From positions 124,001-188,000 of the forward strand of contig JAEUWP010000586.1 in the NCBI GenBank assembly GCA_018524725.1: a stretch of DNA of 64,000 nt, read 5' to 3'. Of this stretch, positions 32,141 through 47,110 are shown piece after piece. The notes beneath the pieces were generated by a model. That model saw only the letters and a program-made list of their open reading frames with translations. It did not search any database and was not told the DNA's origin. This DNA comes from Podaxis mareebaensis. Taxonomy: Eukaryota; Basidiomycota; Agaricomycetes; Agaricales; Agaricaceae. Numbering within the stretch: position 1 is the first letter of the stretch; each line of letters opens with the position of its first letter. A program made the translations under genes and the position numbers.

Positions 32141-35100
32141 AGTGGAGTTAACTAGCTTCGTTCTTCCATGATTCGGGTTAGCATCATTTGGACGATTGCT
32201 TTTCGTTACGCAGTTTACGCTCGTGTCCTTGCATTTGTATTTATTGCCGTCGCGCACTTTGTTGTTGCCATACCTGCATCATACCTCATTTTTCTCCATA
32301 CCCTTTACTATACACACAGTGCATGGCTGAGATCCTTGTGACGTGACGTGTGACGTTAATATAGCAGTTCAAGAGGTCAGACAGAGTTGGGTAACGTTCG
32401 GGAATCTCTTGCCTCCTTCTCTCTGCCTCCTTCCCGCTAGAACTCCATTCCTCACATGCAGCAATTTCCTTGGTTTAGATTCACCATCTTCGCCTCTGGC
32501 CGTGCGTATCATTTTGATTCACCGCGTGCTTGTTTATTCCGGGCTCACACAAACTTCTCTTCTCGCTCAAAACGCGCCCAATCCAAATGACACAATTATG
32601 ATGTCTGCTCTGACCGACATCCTACTGGATGTGTGGTGTACATCATGAAATGCGCTGGAAATCTGACAATCTGACCCGCTCGCATGATGAATCCAATAAT
32701 GGCCGCGACTTCTCCTATCCTCATGTGACGGAACTTTGGTTTCACGATCCCCCTTTCTCCCGCTCTTGTACCCCCAAACGAAAACACAAACCCACGCACT
32801 TGCATGCCACACACTCACGACCCTCGGCGAATTACTCAATGCCCTGCTAATACCTTGATCAACCACGCGTGACATGTTCTCATTGGCACACCCGTTTGCT
32901 CATGCCCCCCCACCAATCCCTGTTGCACGAAATCTGGCGGCTCTCCCTTGATGCCGGTCGCTTGAATGTTGTGTGCGCTTCTAAAGTCATGGCTATAGGT
33001 TATGTGGCCATGAAAGGTTAGTTTTAGCCCTATGGACATTCTGGGGAACATATCCATTGATATATCACTCACCTCACTTTTTCGGCCCTTCTTCCTTCTT
33101 TGAACGAATTTGGTGTTTGTGCTTTAACTACAACTCCATTCCACCGGTTACTTCGACCCACGTTTGCACATATCTCGCATCCCGACGTGACACCGACATT
33201 CACGGTGTTGTGTAAATCATTGACATGTTGTTTTGCCACACATTCGGGGATTTTCGCATGCTGTTCGTTCTGATAACATTAAATGTACTACAACAGCCAC
33301 GACGCCAACAGAAGAACAGCTCTATAGGGTGAGTCCGTAATGCCGAAATCGTGCTTCCAGACTTTTCTTTTTTCTGTTATCGATGCTTCTTTGCCTTCTC
33401 CCTCTTTTCGGCATTTTGAACGGCGATGCTTCTTCCTCGAACGCCCGCTGTTAACTATAGTCATTCCATTGCTGTTCGACCTCCTCGGGGGCAATGCACT
33501 CGGCCGCACGGTCATCCTGTCGCGTTGTTGTTTTGGTCCACAATCTGTGTCATTTGGTCTTGAGAGTTGCTGCGGCGGCTTCTTATCATATGTGTTCGTC
33601 TGATTCCTTACTGGCACTCACCACGATCAACTTCTCTTTCTCCCGACTCGCCTTGTTCTCTACCTTCTTTCCGGGAAAATTCCGTTGCTTCCAAAAATAT
33701 CCTTTGCTTAAATGTTCTGGCCGCCTATCCCGCCAATTACGATGGCTACCTTTTCCGGAAGCGCCTCTTTTACTTCTCCCTTCTTTGTTGTTTTCATGTT
33801 CGGTGATACAGCGATTTGAAACCCACTGACTGATTGCATCGCTTCTGAATTCATAGGAGATGTCACCCGATCTGAGGCGTAAAGTGGATGCCACCCGAGC
33901 TGCCCGATTGGCAAGAGAAGCAGAGACGAAGAAACAGGTAGCTGCCCAGGTTCGTCATTTCGAAGCAAATAACCTTGGCCGTATATCCTTTATTCTAGTT
34001 TCTATTCTCGCTACCCCGCCTCTGCTTGGACTCGAATTCTTCTTGACCAGCTCCGGCCGGTGGCTTCTTGCTGTGCTTTGCTTCGCTTCCCGCGCCAACA
34101 GACTTTTCCTTTATGTTCGGTGCGTCGGGTCACCGGGAGTTGATCTTTTCCGTCTGATTGCCGAACGGCCACGTCCCCCTCCCTTGTTCTCTACGAGGAT
34201 GAAAGGATGGAAGTATTGCAGTCCCACTGCTCCTCGGTCACCGCACGTTCGATAACTTCTTGCAATGACCTTGATGACTTCGACGCTATGTTTCTGTACT
34301 CTCTTCTCTGTGACGCTGTCTGCTGCTTCTTGTCTCATTGGCCATTTATAATCTTGACATTTCATGAAAGACATCTGTATTAGTGTACTCACATCTCGTC
34401 ACCCTCCTGACAGGAAGCAAGCGGTGCTAATCCAGAGGCCTCGAAACCCATCTGGGCCGATCCACCGCAAGGCTCACACAGCTCGGCACGGTAGTTCAAC
34501 GAGTGCAAAGTTGGAGGACATCAATTGTATATTATTCCTGGACCAGATGTTCATCCATATCCATCGGGCGTTGTGTATTTCCACCCCACCGAGGACCTAC
34601 TAATTTGACTTTCAGTCACTTCCCTGTCCAGTTTAACGCTCGGTGTAGACGATTGCCCGGATCCCATGTGTACCGCGCTATTGCCTTAATTCCTGACTTT
34701 CCGCTAATGTAATATTACTTCACCGTCTGTCCAACTGATTTCCAATTTCTTCATTGCTGCATTGAACCACCAAGTCTAGGCCGTCAGGCTCTCTTCAATG
34801 GTTCAATTGACTATGGCTGTGAGCCTCTCCGAAGCTGGATTTATATATACTCAACAAAAGTGAGACGTCAACCATCTATCCATCTGTCTGTCTTCTTGTG
34901 ATGATCTTAATTTGATGCCAATACGGTTTGACTGCGCAGTCAATCATCGGATCAAGCAGCCTTGCTGTTGTGGCCATAAGCATTGCGAACAAGTTGGGCG
35001 CTGCCATCATGTGATGCCACGAGGGCTTCTGTTGACGTTGAACCGATTTCGGTTTCAAGGGCGACAGCGATTTTTTTAGCCGTTTGGCGCTACATGATTC

Positions 35101-37568
35101 AATATGGTAGATATCTCTAGGTTACGGTAGGGAATCCAAGGCAAGTCGGTAGCTGGTGACACTAACCAAACCATAAGGAAGCCTCGTGTATGAGAGGGTT
35201 GGAGCTCGTGTGACTAGTGGTCTCGACTATCCGGTTCATTTAGCCTGATGCACACTAAACGGTCACGCTCAACAACTTCCAGCAAGCAGGTTCCTCCAGA
35301 CTTTCATTGTCGTTCTCCGCAGGAAGATAAGAACATTTACTACCGGCGGTAGTTCGAGAAAACAAAGGTCACGGCCCGCGCGCTCCACGATATACCTGAA
35401 TAGGTTAGCGCAAGAACGATGTATCACTGGCGCATATTGTCGCTTACTCGTGATCTTCTCCGAAGCATAGTCTAAGAGACGGGGAGGCGTTGAGGCAGTG
35501 GGCTGTTAGCGTCGTGTTATGCTCATTTGCTGCTAAGAATCTTCCGTGCCGAAGACTCGGACTTGATGTACTCTCGCGGGGTGGAGGTTCTTAGGGTTCT
35601 AGTACCACCGGGGGAACTATCGCTATCTCGCTATCGTGACAATGCTACCAAGGATCGTGACTCAAGGTGGACTACGAAAGAGACGCCACTGCCGGTTGAT
35701 CGAATCGTTTCCGGGACTAGGTAAACTGTATTTAGGTATCTCTTGGCAATAACGAATTCGCCTGCTTCGAGCCCACACTGATAAAACTAAATCTGTTCTT
35801 GTTTGTTTCTGCCGTTCTGCTAATTCTGAGGCTCCATCTGCGGCGTGTAGCCAAGACCACGAAAAGGTCCAGATAAGTCTGTTCTATTATGGTTCTAAAC
35901 TTGTCAGCATTTGGACAAGTCCGTTGTTACGAAAGCACGAAACCTTCAGCCTTAGGCCTCAGGTCTCCTCATGCACACTCAATAAGCACCAAAGCTCCGA
36001 GTCCAGAATGGACGGCCCTCGGAGGTCGGCTCGGAGCCTCCGAATCCGACTAGGTGTATTTGTGATCTTCTTTTTCTCCTTTCTCTTAGCACTGGTCACA
36101 GTAACAGCCTTGATCAACACTTATGCGACGGACAGATGTGCGTGTGTATGTGTGTGTTATTTTTAGCTCTCCGAATAAGCTCGCATCAATGTGCACGGGT
36201 GCGGAAAAGACAAATGTAACATCAAATAAAGGCATGACAGGAATATTGGACAAAGGTTTTGCCGCGGGGAGCCAAGAAAAAAAAAATACCGATATGGATG
36301 GTACATTAACGATCACCCATGTTTAATAATTGATTCCACACGTCTTTTTGTCAAATCGTCTTCCCGGCACAGCGCATATAGCCCTGTATTTAAATCTACA
36401 TTTTAGGTAGGGCTTATTCGACTTTGTAAATTCATGGAACCGACCTCCAGGAATACCCATACCAATCGATGGTCACACCATCGTGGGGGAAAATATCCCC
36501 GAGCGTAGTATCATAACGACAGAGTTGTTTTGGACATCCAAGGGTACCAATAGAGGTGAACATGATCCCTTCAGGAGTAACGAAGTCATCAGACGGGAAA
36601 AGATGCGGTTAGGTTTGCTCGCTCGGGCTCATGGGAATGCGTGGATGCCCAGCAGAGCTGCCCTCAGAGGCAGCAGCCGTTTGTCACTCGCAAGCACGCA
36701 GAAGGGTGGGATATATCACAATGTTACACATATACGAAAAGACTTGTCGAGCCAGTGGCAGAGTACTGAACACAGAGTTAAGTGCTAGTCAGCATCACAA
36801 CGACCTATGCTTGATTCCGGCCGGCGGAAAACGTTAGCTGTTGGTATGGGAGGACATAAGGGCCAGTTGAAAAAGAAAGAAGTGTAACCGCATGAAAAAT
36901 CATCTAGATAGGCTACAATGTCATAAAATCCCTGAGAGTGGTAAGTAGTGGGTAGGTAGGAGGCAGATAGGTAGGTTGGGAAACAGGAAGGTAGGAAAGA
37001 GCATGTCGGTAAGTGATACGTAGATGAAATGGGTGTATACTGGACTAAGTGGGGGGAAAAGCATAGCGAAGAGCAATTTACGCACGAGAAAGTAGGGAGT
37101 AGGGGGAGGAATGACAATAAAGCACGGACGGATGAACAATGGACTGTAACAGTGAACCTGCTGAGAGTGGAACCTGTATCTAAACTGTAAGGAGGGCAAT
37201 GGTGAATACTTGAGAATAGGTGGTGGCAGCTGGAGGGAGGATAACCGGAAGGAGAGAGAGTAGAGAGATATATGGTATCTGATTATTTTCAAGGAATACG
37301 CATCCATTCGCATCTCCCATCGATCTTCCTCCTTACAGTTCGGAGACACTGTTTAAGGGAAATAGAAAGTATAAAACAGCATGACAGGTCCAAAGGAAGA
37401 ACAATTGTGGTAACAGAAATGAAAACCACGAGTTTAGCGATAGCAAGAAGCATCAGACCGGACCAGATCAAGAAAGATTAAAGATTCCAGTCAAACCCCA
37501 TGTCATAAACGCCAAGGGATAGGAAACAGTCAGACGGTGCACACTCAGGCATGTACACAAAAGGAAAC
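32141..37568. other. Gene-poor region
   Basis: About 5.4 kb, the longest stretch here without a clear gene. It is pyrimidine-rich on the plus strand around 33070-34100 and purine-rich around 36880-37270 (many GGAGG/GTAGG strings), so simple-sequence bias is marked. A weak spliced candidate at 33860-34494 is listed separately. Short open frames elsewhere carry no recognisable motifs. No transposon domains, tRNA or inverted repeats of note were found. Confidence 0.4.
33860..34494 (+). CDS. Possible spliced small protein, doubtful
   Basis: An exon beginning after a good acceptor (TTCATAG at 33845-33851) reads from ATG 33860 through a charged helix (LRRKVDATRAARLAREAETKKQ) to a candidate donor near 33938. 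A second block after CCTGACAG at 34413 continues in phase (EASGANPEASKPIWADPPQG) to a TAG at 34492-34494. Beyond that TAG the same frame remains open and protein-like (VGGHQLYIIPGPDVHPYP) to a TGA at 34606-34608. I recognise no family. It could be the end of a gene whose upstream exons I cannot place, a pseudogene or chance. Confidence 0.22.
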
Positions 37569-39736
37569 TCACCCGGACCTCATAGAGATTGACCTCTCAT
37601 CATCCGGTAGCGGTGTGACCCCCCTGCCGTTGTTGGGGCTTCCACTGTGCTCGGATTCGGCACCAAGACCCGATTCCCTGTTCGAGGAGCCTCCTAACAA
37701 TGGCTCGTTGCTGATGTCTGAATCAGGCGAAGATGGAAGGTGCCCATAGCTAGATGATACATCATTCAAGTCAGTGCCAGATCCATCTCCCAAGTTTAAT
37801 GATGACAATGATGCGGTCGTCGCATCTGTGTTTATGGCATGTTTAGACGGCAATGACGGTTGTTCATCCTCATCCTCGTCATCGTGTTCTAGATTATTAT
37901 TTGATGGTGAGGCAGTAGACATTCGTCCTGTATGGTTGAGATCGTGATGAGGGTCCTGGGCACGATTATGACCGACTTTGATGGTCGGAGTCGTCGTGGC
38001 GTCGGATGCGGGAGACGGGGTTACATGACGAAATGGTGAATCTGTTGCACAGACCTCCTGACTTTGATGAGAGGGAGGTCCTAAGATGGCTGTCGCTGTC
38101 GAAACCGAGGCAAGCGCCGCATTTATGGCACCAAATGGTGGGGGATTAGAGGCATAGTGGTTCCAGGAGGGGGTTACTTCTCCATTGTTTGATTCATGAG
38201 GTGGCGAGGTTCGGCTGCGTGAATTTGACCGAGATTCCCACTGTCCAGTATCCGAGGGCTCGTTGCTTTGTCGAGGAGTTGATGGTGCAGATGTGGGTAT
38301 TGTGGAGGCTTGAGGTGAGGATATAGTCGATGAATCAGATGTTTGCATTGCTACGGGTGTTTCAAGCGTTGAGGGCCCCGGAACAGTGGATGCCTGCGGC
38401 TCTGATGAGGACACATTGCTTGCATCACCTTCATTAACGTTTCCCACTGCCGCCGCCTGTTTACGCCTCTCTTCTGCTTCCTTTCGCTGCTGCTCTTCAT
38501 GCTCTAGGAGTGATAAACGCATGGCTTCCATGAGCATAAGCTATGACCAACTATCAGGGTTGACATATCTCCATATTGGATAGATCTCACCTCTTCGAGA
38601 TCTTGGCCGGGGATGCTCATATACTGTTCCAGCTGAGAGTTACCTCCATGTCTCCTTCGTCTTCGACTTCCCCCGCCTTCCGCGGCTTCTGCCCCAGCTT
38701 CTTCGGGATTTAATGCGTGAACCCGACCACTTGTGACGCCAACGGGGATTAATCGATCTCCGACCTGGCGCATGATGATTCTTCGATTGGCTCTGCGTGC
38801 TACAGCGGCACGAACAGCAGCGAGTTTAGCCTCCCAATCGGGACGGATTTGATCTGGATGGGGAGATTGAACGAGTAGCTTTGGTATAATTACGAGAGAG
38901 TGCATACCTGTAGTAACCACCTCTGGGCTGTCGGCGCTATAGCTCTTTTGCCGTCGCTTGTGTGCTGGCTGGATTGGTTCTCTCGGTGGTTCCGGCCATT
39001 GAGAATTCTGGGTGGTGATGAAAACAAACAATAAACACAACCAAGGTAGATGTAGCGAACGAGTTAGGAGCGAACCGGGGAGAAGGTGAGGATAGACTGA
39101 CCGATCCCTCACTGCCAATGCCAGCTCGCCATAGAGGAGGGCGGTAAACAATACCGAAGTTCTCTTGGACACAGTAGGGGCAAGCGGCGGGCTCAGAGAC
39201 GAGATGAGTGGTAGTCGGCTCATTACGTTTGATTTGAACAAAACACTCTGTGCATATTGCTTGGTCGCAGCATCTGGAATGATTGATATTGGGGGGATAA
39301 TACTGCGAGGAATGACGTAATGAGACTGGGGTATGGGAGAGATGTAAGAGGTAACTACCAGGAAACAAATTGGGCATTCGACAGCCCCACGGTAGATTGC
39401 AGCCTCTGGTCTGGGTTGATCCTTATGTACGGCAGAGCGTTTGGAGTTACTTGATTTTGAGGAGTGGACGGGTTCAGAGCGAGAGGAATGCTCAGAATTC
39501 TCTGAGTTGGAGGGAAGCTCCTTCCTTGCAGCGAGTATCTGGTCATCATCCCATGACTCATTGTAGTCTTCGAGGGGCCGGTAGAATGGAGCGAGTTTAC
39601 GAGCTATTATGAGCTGAGATACGATTGCATGGTTCCAGTCGCGGGGCCCGGTGTACACGCCCTGAGGCACGAGCGAGCCATAGTCGACAGATTCCTCGTG
39701 GTGGCCACGGCCGCCTGATGACGAGGCGTTTCCCAT
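37569..39736 (-). CDS. SIP5: Sip5-family protein with RING-like zinc-binding domain
   Basis: Homologue of fungal Sip5 (in yeast, an interactor of the Snf1 kinase and Reg1-Glc7 phosphatase) and likely a regulator in glucose signalling. Five exons give about 640 residues. The N-terminus begins MGNASS, a possible N-myristoylation signal. The Cys-rich domain runs ECPICFLYYPPNINHSRCC, ICTECFVQIKR and AACPYCVQENFGIVYRPP, followed by EAMRLSLLEHEEQQRKEAEERR. The C-terminal 250 residues are Ser/Thr/Pro-rich. The terminal TGA (37569-37571) lies inside a consensus donor GTGAGT, so an extended C-terminal isoform is possible. It is divergent from the calcium pump gene by 608 bp. Confidence 0.85.
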
Positions 39737-40239
39737 TGCAGAGCAAGTGAAGGTACGGATGGAGGGTGGCGAGGAGAGGGGTTGAGAGAGTCGCGAGACG
39801 TGCGACGACGCCAGGATATGAAATCCGAGTCAAAGACTATGCATCAAAAGACATAATCTCTGTTGATCCTTGTTTGGCCGGTGGCGCAGACGGACAGGCA
39901 CCGACATCGAGGCTCACTCAGTCCTCTCTCCGGCGTTCCACTGCTTTCCGTACTGCTGCCGGCTTCTATCCATGGTCAGAATATGTTCTTGCGATGAGAG
40001 AGTATTCCGATATTGTGATTTTGTCAAGTTATGTTGGATCTGGAAGCCAGGCGTGAGTGTGAGATTAGATAGCGTCATTTGTGCGAGCGTTCTCAATTCT
40101 GTCACACATCTTGATTTCGTGTACTCCCAACGGCATGTAGCACCCATGTCGTGCAGAGGCCAACGGCGACAGACGGGATTGCGGCGCCAGCGTTTCTCCA
40201 TCCTTCCGGATATTTCGATCAACCCGCGAATGGAGGACG

Positions 40240-40259
40240 CCACGTCACTTTCGCACGTG
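40240..40259. promoter_or_regulatory. UPRE-like TGACGTGG and E-box CACGTG upstream of SERCA
   Basis: CCACGTCA at 40240-40247 is TGACGTGG on the minus strand, the core bound by metazoan XBP1/ATF6-type bZIP factors. CACGTG at 40254-40259 follows. Both lie about 90-105 bp upstream of the SERCA start at 40345. Regulation by the fungal Hac1/Cib1 unfolded-protein response is inference. The rest of 39737-40344 is the shared upstream region with SIP5 and shows no gene. Confidence 0.4.
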
Positions 40260-40344
40260 CGGGCATTTCGGAATATTTTGTCCTCTGATCAGTCCTCTAT
40301 ATACACCTTTCCTCCTCAACTCCAGAACGCGTCTGCGGTTCTAA

Positions 40345-43947
<3,603 letters not shown>

Positions 43948-44324
43948 TTCGTTACATACCTGCGTACTTGCTATAATTTCCCTCACTTGAGGAAGGACGT
44001 GCGCTCCAATGCACGCAGATGAGGGGCATTGTATTTCTTAGACATTCCAGTATATATTGCAACTTCATCGGCGAACAATCGATGAATCCAAAACGGGCAA
44101 ATACATCTGCCATAATCTGCCAGCTCACCGTCTGGGAATCTTGTCAGAGTCGACCGAGTTTCCTTGAGTTTCCGTGGCTTGCGTGGCTTGGGTAGGTAGT
44201 CAACAAGCCGAAATTGACAGGGTTGGCCGAGGAAATAAATTGGAAAACTGAATTGAGGCTTACCTGAAGGGCGGGCTAGACCTGAACAGGGAAGGCGGGA
44301 TTCCTGTCAGGGTATAGCCCTAAC

Positions 44325-44334
44325 TATTTATAAA
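44325..44334 (+). promoter_or_regulatory. TATA-like box of the first barrel-protein gene
   Basis: TATTTATAAA lies about 217-226 bp upstream of the ATG at 44551, followed by a C/T-rich leader. The remaining 43948-44324 is the SERCA 3' flank with nothing else assigned. Confidence 0.4.
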
Positions 44335-44550
44335 CCATGTTCTACCAGTTTGACCGCTCATCCAGCTTTCTTTCCTCTCTACCTCTCCCACCCAACGGAT
44401 AATAAAAGGGCTTCGAGTTGTTGCCTTTCATCCGGTCGCTCTTTTCGATAAATCGTCACATTCCTTTGCCTTTTCTCTGCTTGCTTGGCTCCTGTTTCGA
44501 CGGGCTCTTTTGTGTAATTGTTCAAAGACTTTGAACATACGTCGAGTAGG

Positions 44551-45850
44551 ATGCGTGTAGGAGTGTCTGCGTTGTTAACCGCCTTTACAACGCTTGCGTT
44601 GTTTGATACCGTTTTGGCTAGGAGACATGGGAACCCTCCGTGGAGGAGGCACCACGAGCACGTCGACCACGGGTATGGTGGTCAAGACCATCCTGAGTAC
44701 CAAGGTCACCCAACTACTGGTGCCTCCGGGTACCATGACGGGTCGGGGTCGTACTCCTCTGGCTCACCGGCTGGGTATGCTGGTGGTGCCACTAAGGCTG
44801 TCCAGAAGGTTACAGGACGGGAGTTCGAGTTGGTGAGGAGGTACGAGGATTGTCGTTTCTCGTTCTACGATGCTGGTCTTGGTGCCTGCGGGAAGGTCAA
44901 CTCCGGAAGTGATTTTGTAAGTATTTCCTTGTTGCCGTTGTATGGGTTGCTGATTTTATTTGCTTGTAGATTGTTGCGTTGAACTCGGCTGTACGTTAAC
45001 TTGGTGCCTTGCCTTGATTTTTTTGGGGTTATATTTACTTTGGTTTCCCAGCAATTTGACTCGGGCGATTACTGCTTCAAGAGTATCACCATTACAATTG
45101 GGGGCAAGTCTACGCAAGCAACCATCGTGGATAGGGTGAGTTGCCGTTTAGAAACTCTCTTGGAAGATGTCCGAAATGTTGACTGCGGCACAGTGTCCTG
45201 GGTGTCCGTACGGCGGCCTTGACTTCTCCCGCGGTCTCTTCACGTTCTTCGCGCCGGAATCGGTTGGTATCGTCCATGGGACTTGGAATTTTAACGGGGC
45301 CGCGCCTCCCCCTCCCCCTCCGCCGCCACCGCCTCCTCCGCCACCTCCAATCATTGAGATTAAGAAGCCTGCGCCATCCCCGCCGCCTCCCCCGCCACCA
45401 CCTCCTCCGCCACCACCAAGCACCACTCCTCCGCCGGAACCTAAGACAAGTAGCACACCGGTCCCAACCCCGTCAATATCGCTCGATGTATTGAATGAAC
45501 TCACCAGCAGTGCTAGCAGCACCACTAGTACGTCTTCCCGCTTGAAGTCCAAGGCTGCCAGTACCAGCACGGCTAGTACTACAGTCTCGGCGGCGCAAAC
45601 ATCTTCAGTTGTTTATTCCTCCCCTTCAGATACGTCGACTGCCCCCACGCCGAGTTCCACTTGGAAAGCGGAAGAACACAAGGGATGCATCGAGAACTTG
45701 GACTTGGCCTTGGTCCATTTGGGAGCGATGGTTGTTGCTGGAGCCTCTGGCGATGAGCTTGTGAACTCCATGCCCTCATCTGTTTCGGCTGCCTCCTCTG
45801 TCTCGTCTTCCGATGTGCCGAGTTCGACAGCCTCTACAGCTCCGGCTTAG
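44551..45850 (+). CDS. Secreted double-psi beta-barrel (RlpA/barwin-like) protein with polyproline linker
   Basis: Four exons (44551-44916, a 21-nt exon, an 84-nt exon, 45194-45850) give 375 residues. A signal peptide (MRVGVSALLTAFTTLALFDTVLA) is followed by a His/Gly-rich segment, then the barrel domain: RFSFYDAGLGACGK, IVALNSA, CFKSITITIGGK, VDRCPGCPYGGLDFSRGLFTFFA. Two proline tracts (about 45302-45420) and a Ser/Thr-rich, probably O-glycosylated stretch lead to a C-terminal hydrophobic motif (NLDLALVHLGAMVVAGA). Such proteins are cell-wall or apoplastic; their function is mostly unknown. ATG 44551 is preferred to an upstream in-frame ATG at 44518 because it puts the signal peptide at the N-terminus. 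It is a tandem paralogue of 47111-48124. Confidence 0.8.
45302..45420 (+). repeat. CCN (polyproline) tracts
   Basis: Two runs of proline codons, mostly CCT, CCC, CCG and CCA, are separated by a short IIEIKKPAPS spacer inside the barrel-protein gene. Mixed codons mean this is not a pure microsatellite. Length variation between strains is likely. Confidence 0.7.
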
Positions 45851-46566
45851 TGATTTGAATATCATCCAAGGCTAAGGGGCTGCTCTGTGTAGCTCAGATT
45901 TAGCTTGGGAAAAGGCCAGGTAATACCTGCGCTCAGAGCCAGTTTTTTTTCTGCGATGAATGGACAATTCGGATTGCGCTTTGGATTAACATTGGACATT
46001 TTGGGGGAGTTCGCTGTTACCTATTTTAGTAAACGAAGAGGTTGGTTGGGAAGATCTCGGGTCATTGCTACCCCTGGCCTCGTCTAGGTTTTGATTCAAT
46101 TTTTATGCTATATTTTCTCTGGTCTTACACATGTTTGATACCCATACCACGTTGTTAATGGTCACTTGCACTAGTCATTATTCATATATCCATGAATTCG
46201 TGACTGCGACTGAATCGGGATGATAAAGCAAGTGCTGAGGCAGATTAGTGGGCAAAGGCTAGCCTTCATGATCCTGTAATGTTTATTTTCTGGGACCTTG
46301 ATAAACTCACCATTTTCATTCAGTAACCTGAATGCCCCCGAACACACAACCCCCGAAACCGAAATTGAATAAATGGGGGTGTAAGGGGTGCAAGTGGCTC
46401 CGGCTTGTCACTCCGTAGGGAACTCTGGCAAATGAGCCTTTCATTACCCTAGTTGCTGCTCATCTGCTACATCCCTTTCTATCCTTAAACTCGCTGCTCT
46501 CATTTGCATGTATATACCTGCATTCGCTCACAAACAAATCCCTGCATTGGTGTGGTTGTCGAGTTT
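45851..46566. other. Intergenic region between tandem barrel-protein genes
   Basis: 3' flank of the first gene and the start of the upstream region of the second. No coding signal. The strings GGGGTGTAAGGGGTGCAAG (46374-46392) and the palindrome cluster that follows are the only notable features. Confidence 0.4.
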
Positions 46567-46802
46567 GTGGGAACCGTTACAACCGGTTGTGACCATGTTA
46601 TAACGTGCGGCCATCCACAAAATTCTGCTATAGCAAGTGTCACAAACCAAAACGACAAGTCACAAGAATCTGACAAACTACTTTAGGGTTGGTATGCCGA
46701 AATAGGGGCCACCCCTTGTCACAGTGGTGGCTCCAGTGGGAACGCGTTACGATGCGTCGCAACGGGTTGCGAATCTTTCTGACAGACTGTCCAACAGTCT
46801 GT
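46567..46802. repeat. Cluster of short palindromes upstream of the second barrel-protein gene
   Basis: Within 236 bp lie ACAACCGGTTGT (46579-46590), AACGCGTT (46741-46748), CGCAACGGGTTGCG (46758-46771) and an 8-bp inverted repeat ACAGACTG/CAGTCTGT with a 5-nt loop (46782-46802). GTGGGAAC starts two loosely similar copies of the region. They may be transcription-factor dyads or remnants of a small repeat. Confidence 0.45.
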
Positions 46803-46897
46803 ATTGTCGTATACACCTAAATATTTGCTTCGATATCTGAATCGGGAGGTTATTGTATGGATCCTCGTCTTCGTGACGGATGCAAATATTTTCTGCT

Positions 46898-46904
46898 TAT
46901 ATAA
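46898..46904 (+). promoter_or_regulatory. TATA-like box of the second barrel-protein gene
   Basis: TATATAA lies 207-213 bp upstream of the ATG at 47111. The spacing is almost the same as at the tandem paralogue, which suggests the promoter was duplicated with the gene. Confidence 0.45.
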
Positions 46905-47110
46905 TCAGTTTGCAGAGACAAATCGAGGTTGCGAAAGACAGGAACCGTGGGACGTGGATGCATGACAGCCCTTAGGGCGTGGCCGTGGACTTAAATTCCC
47001 TCCATTCTTTCCATCACCGTCGTTGCCCTCACCTCGTGCTCGTCCTTCTCTTACGTCTGACACTCGTTTATTCTGTATTACCAACTACGCCCAAAAGCAT
47101 TAGCCTCATC

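Noticed and set aside
37569..37749. Possible separate short gene on the plus strand
   Set aside because: It is the mirror of the low-complexity SIP5 tail, with no splice or start context.
45148..45570. Minus-strand frame rich in glycine
   Set aside because: It is the complement of the polyproline codons of the barrel-protein gene.
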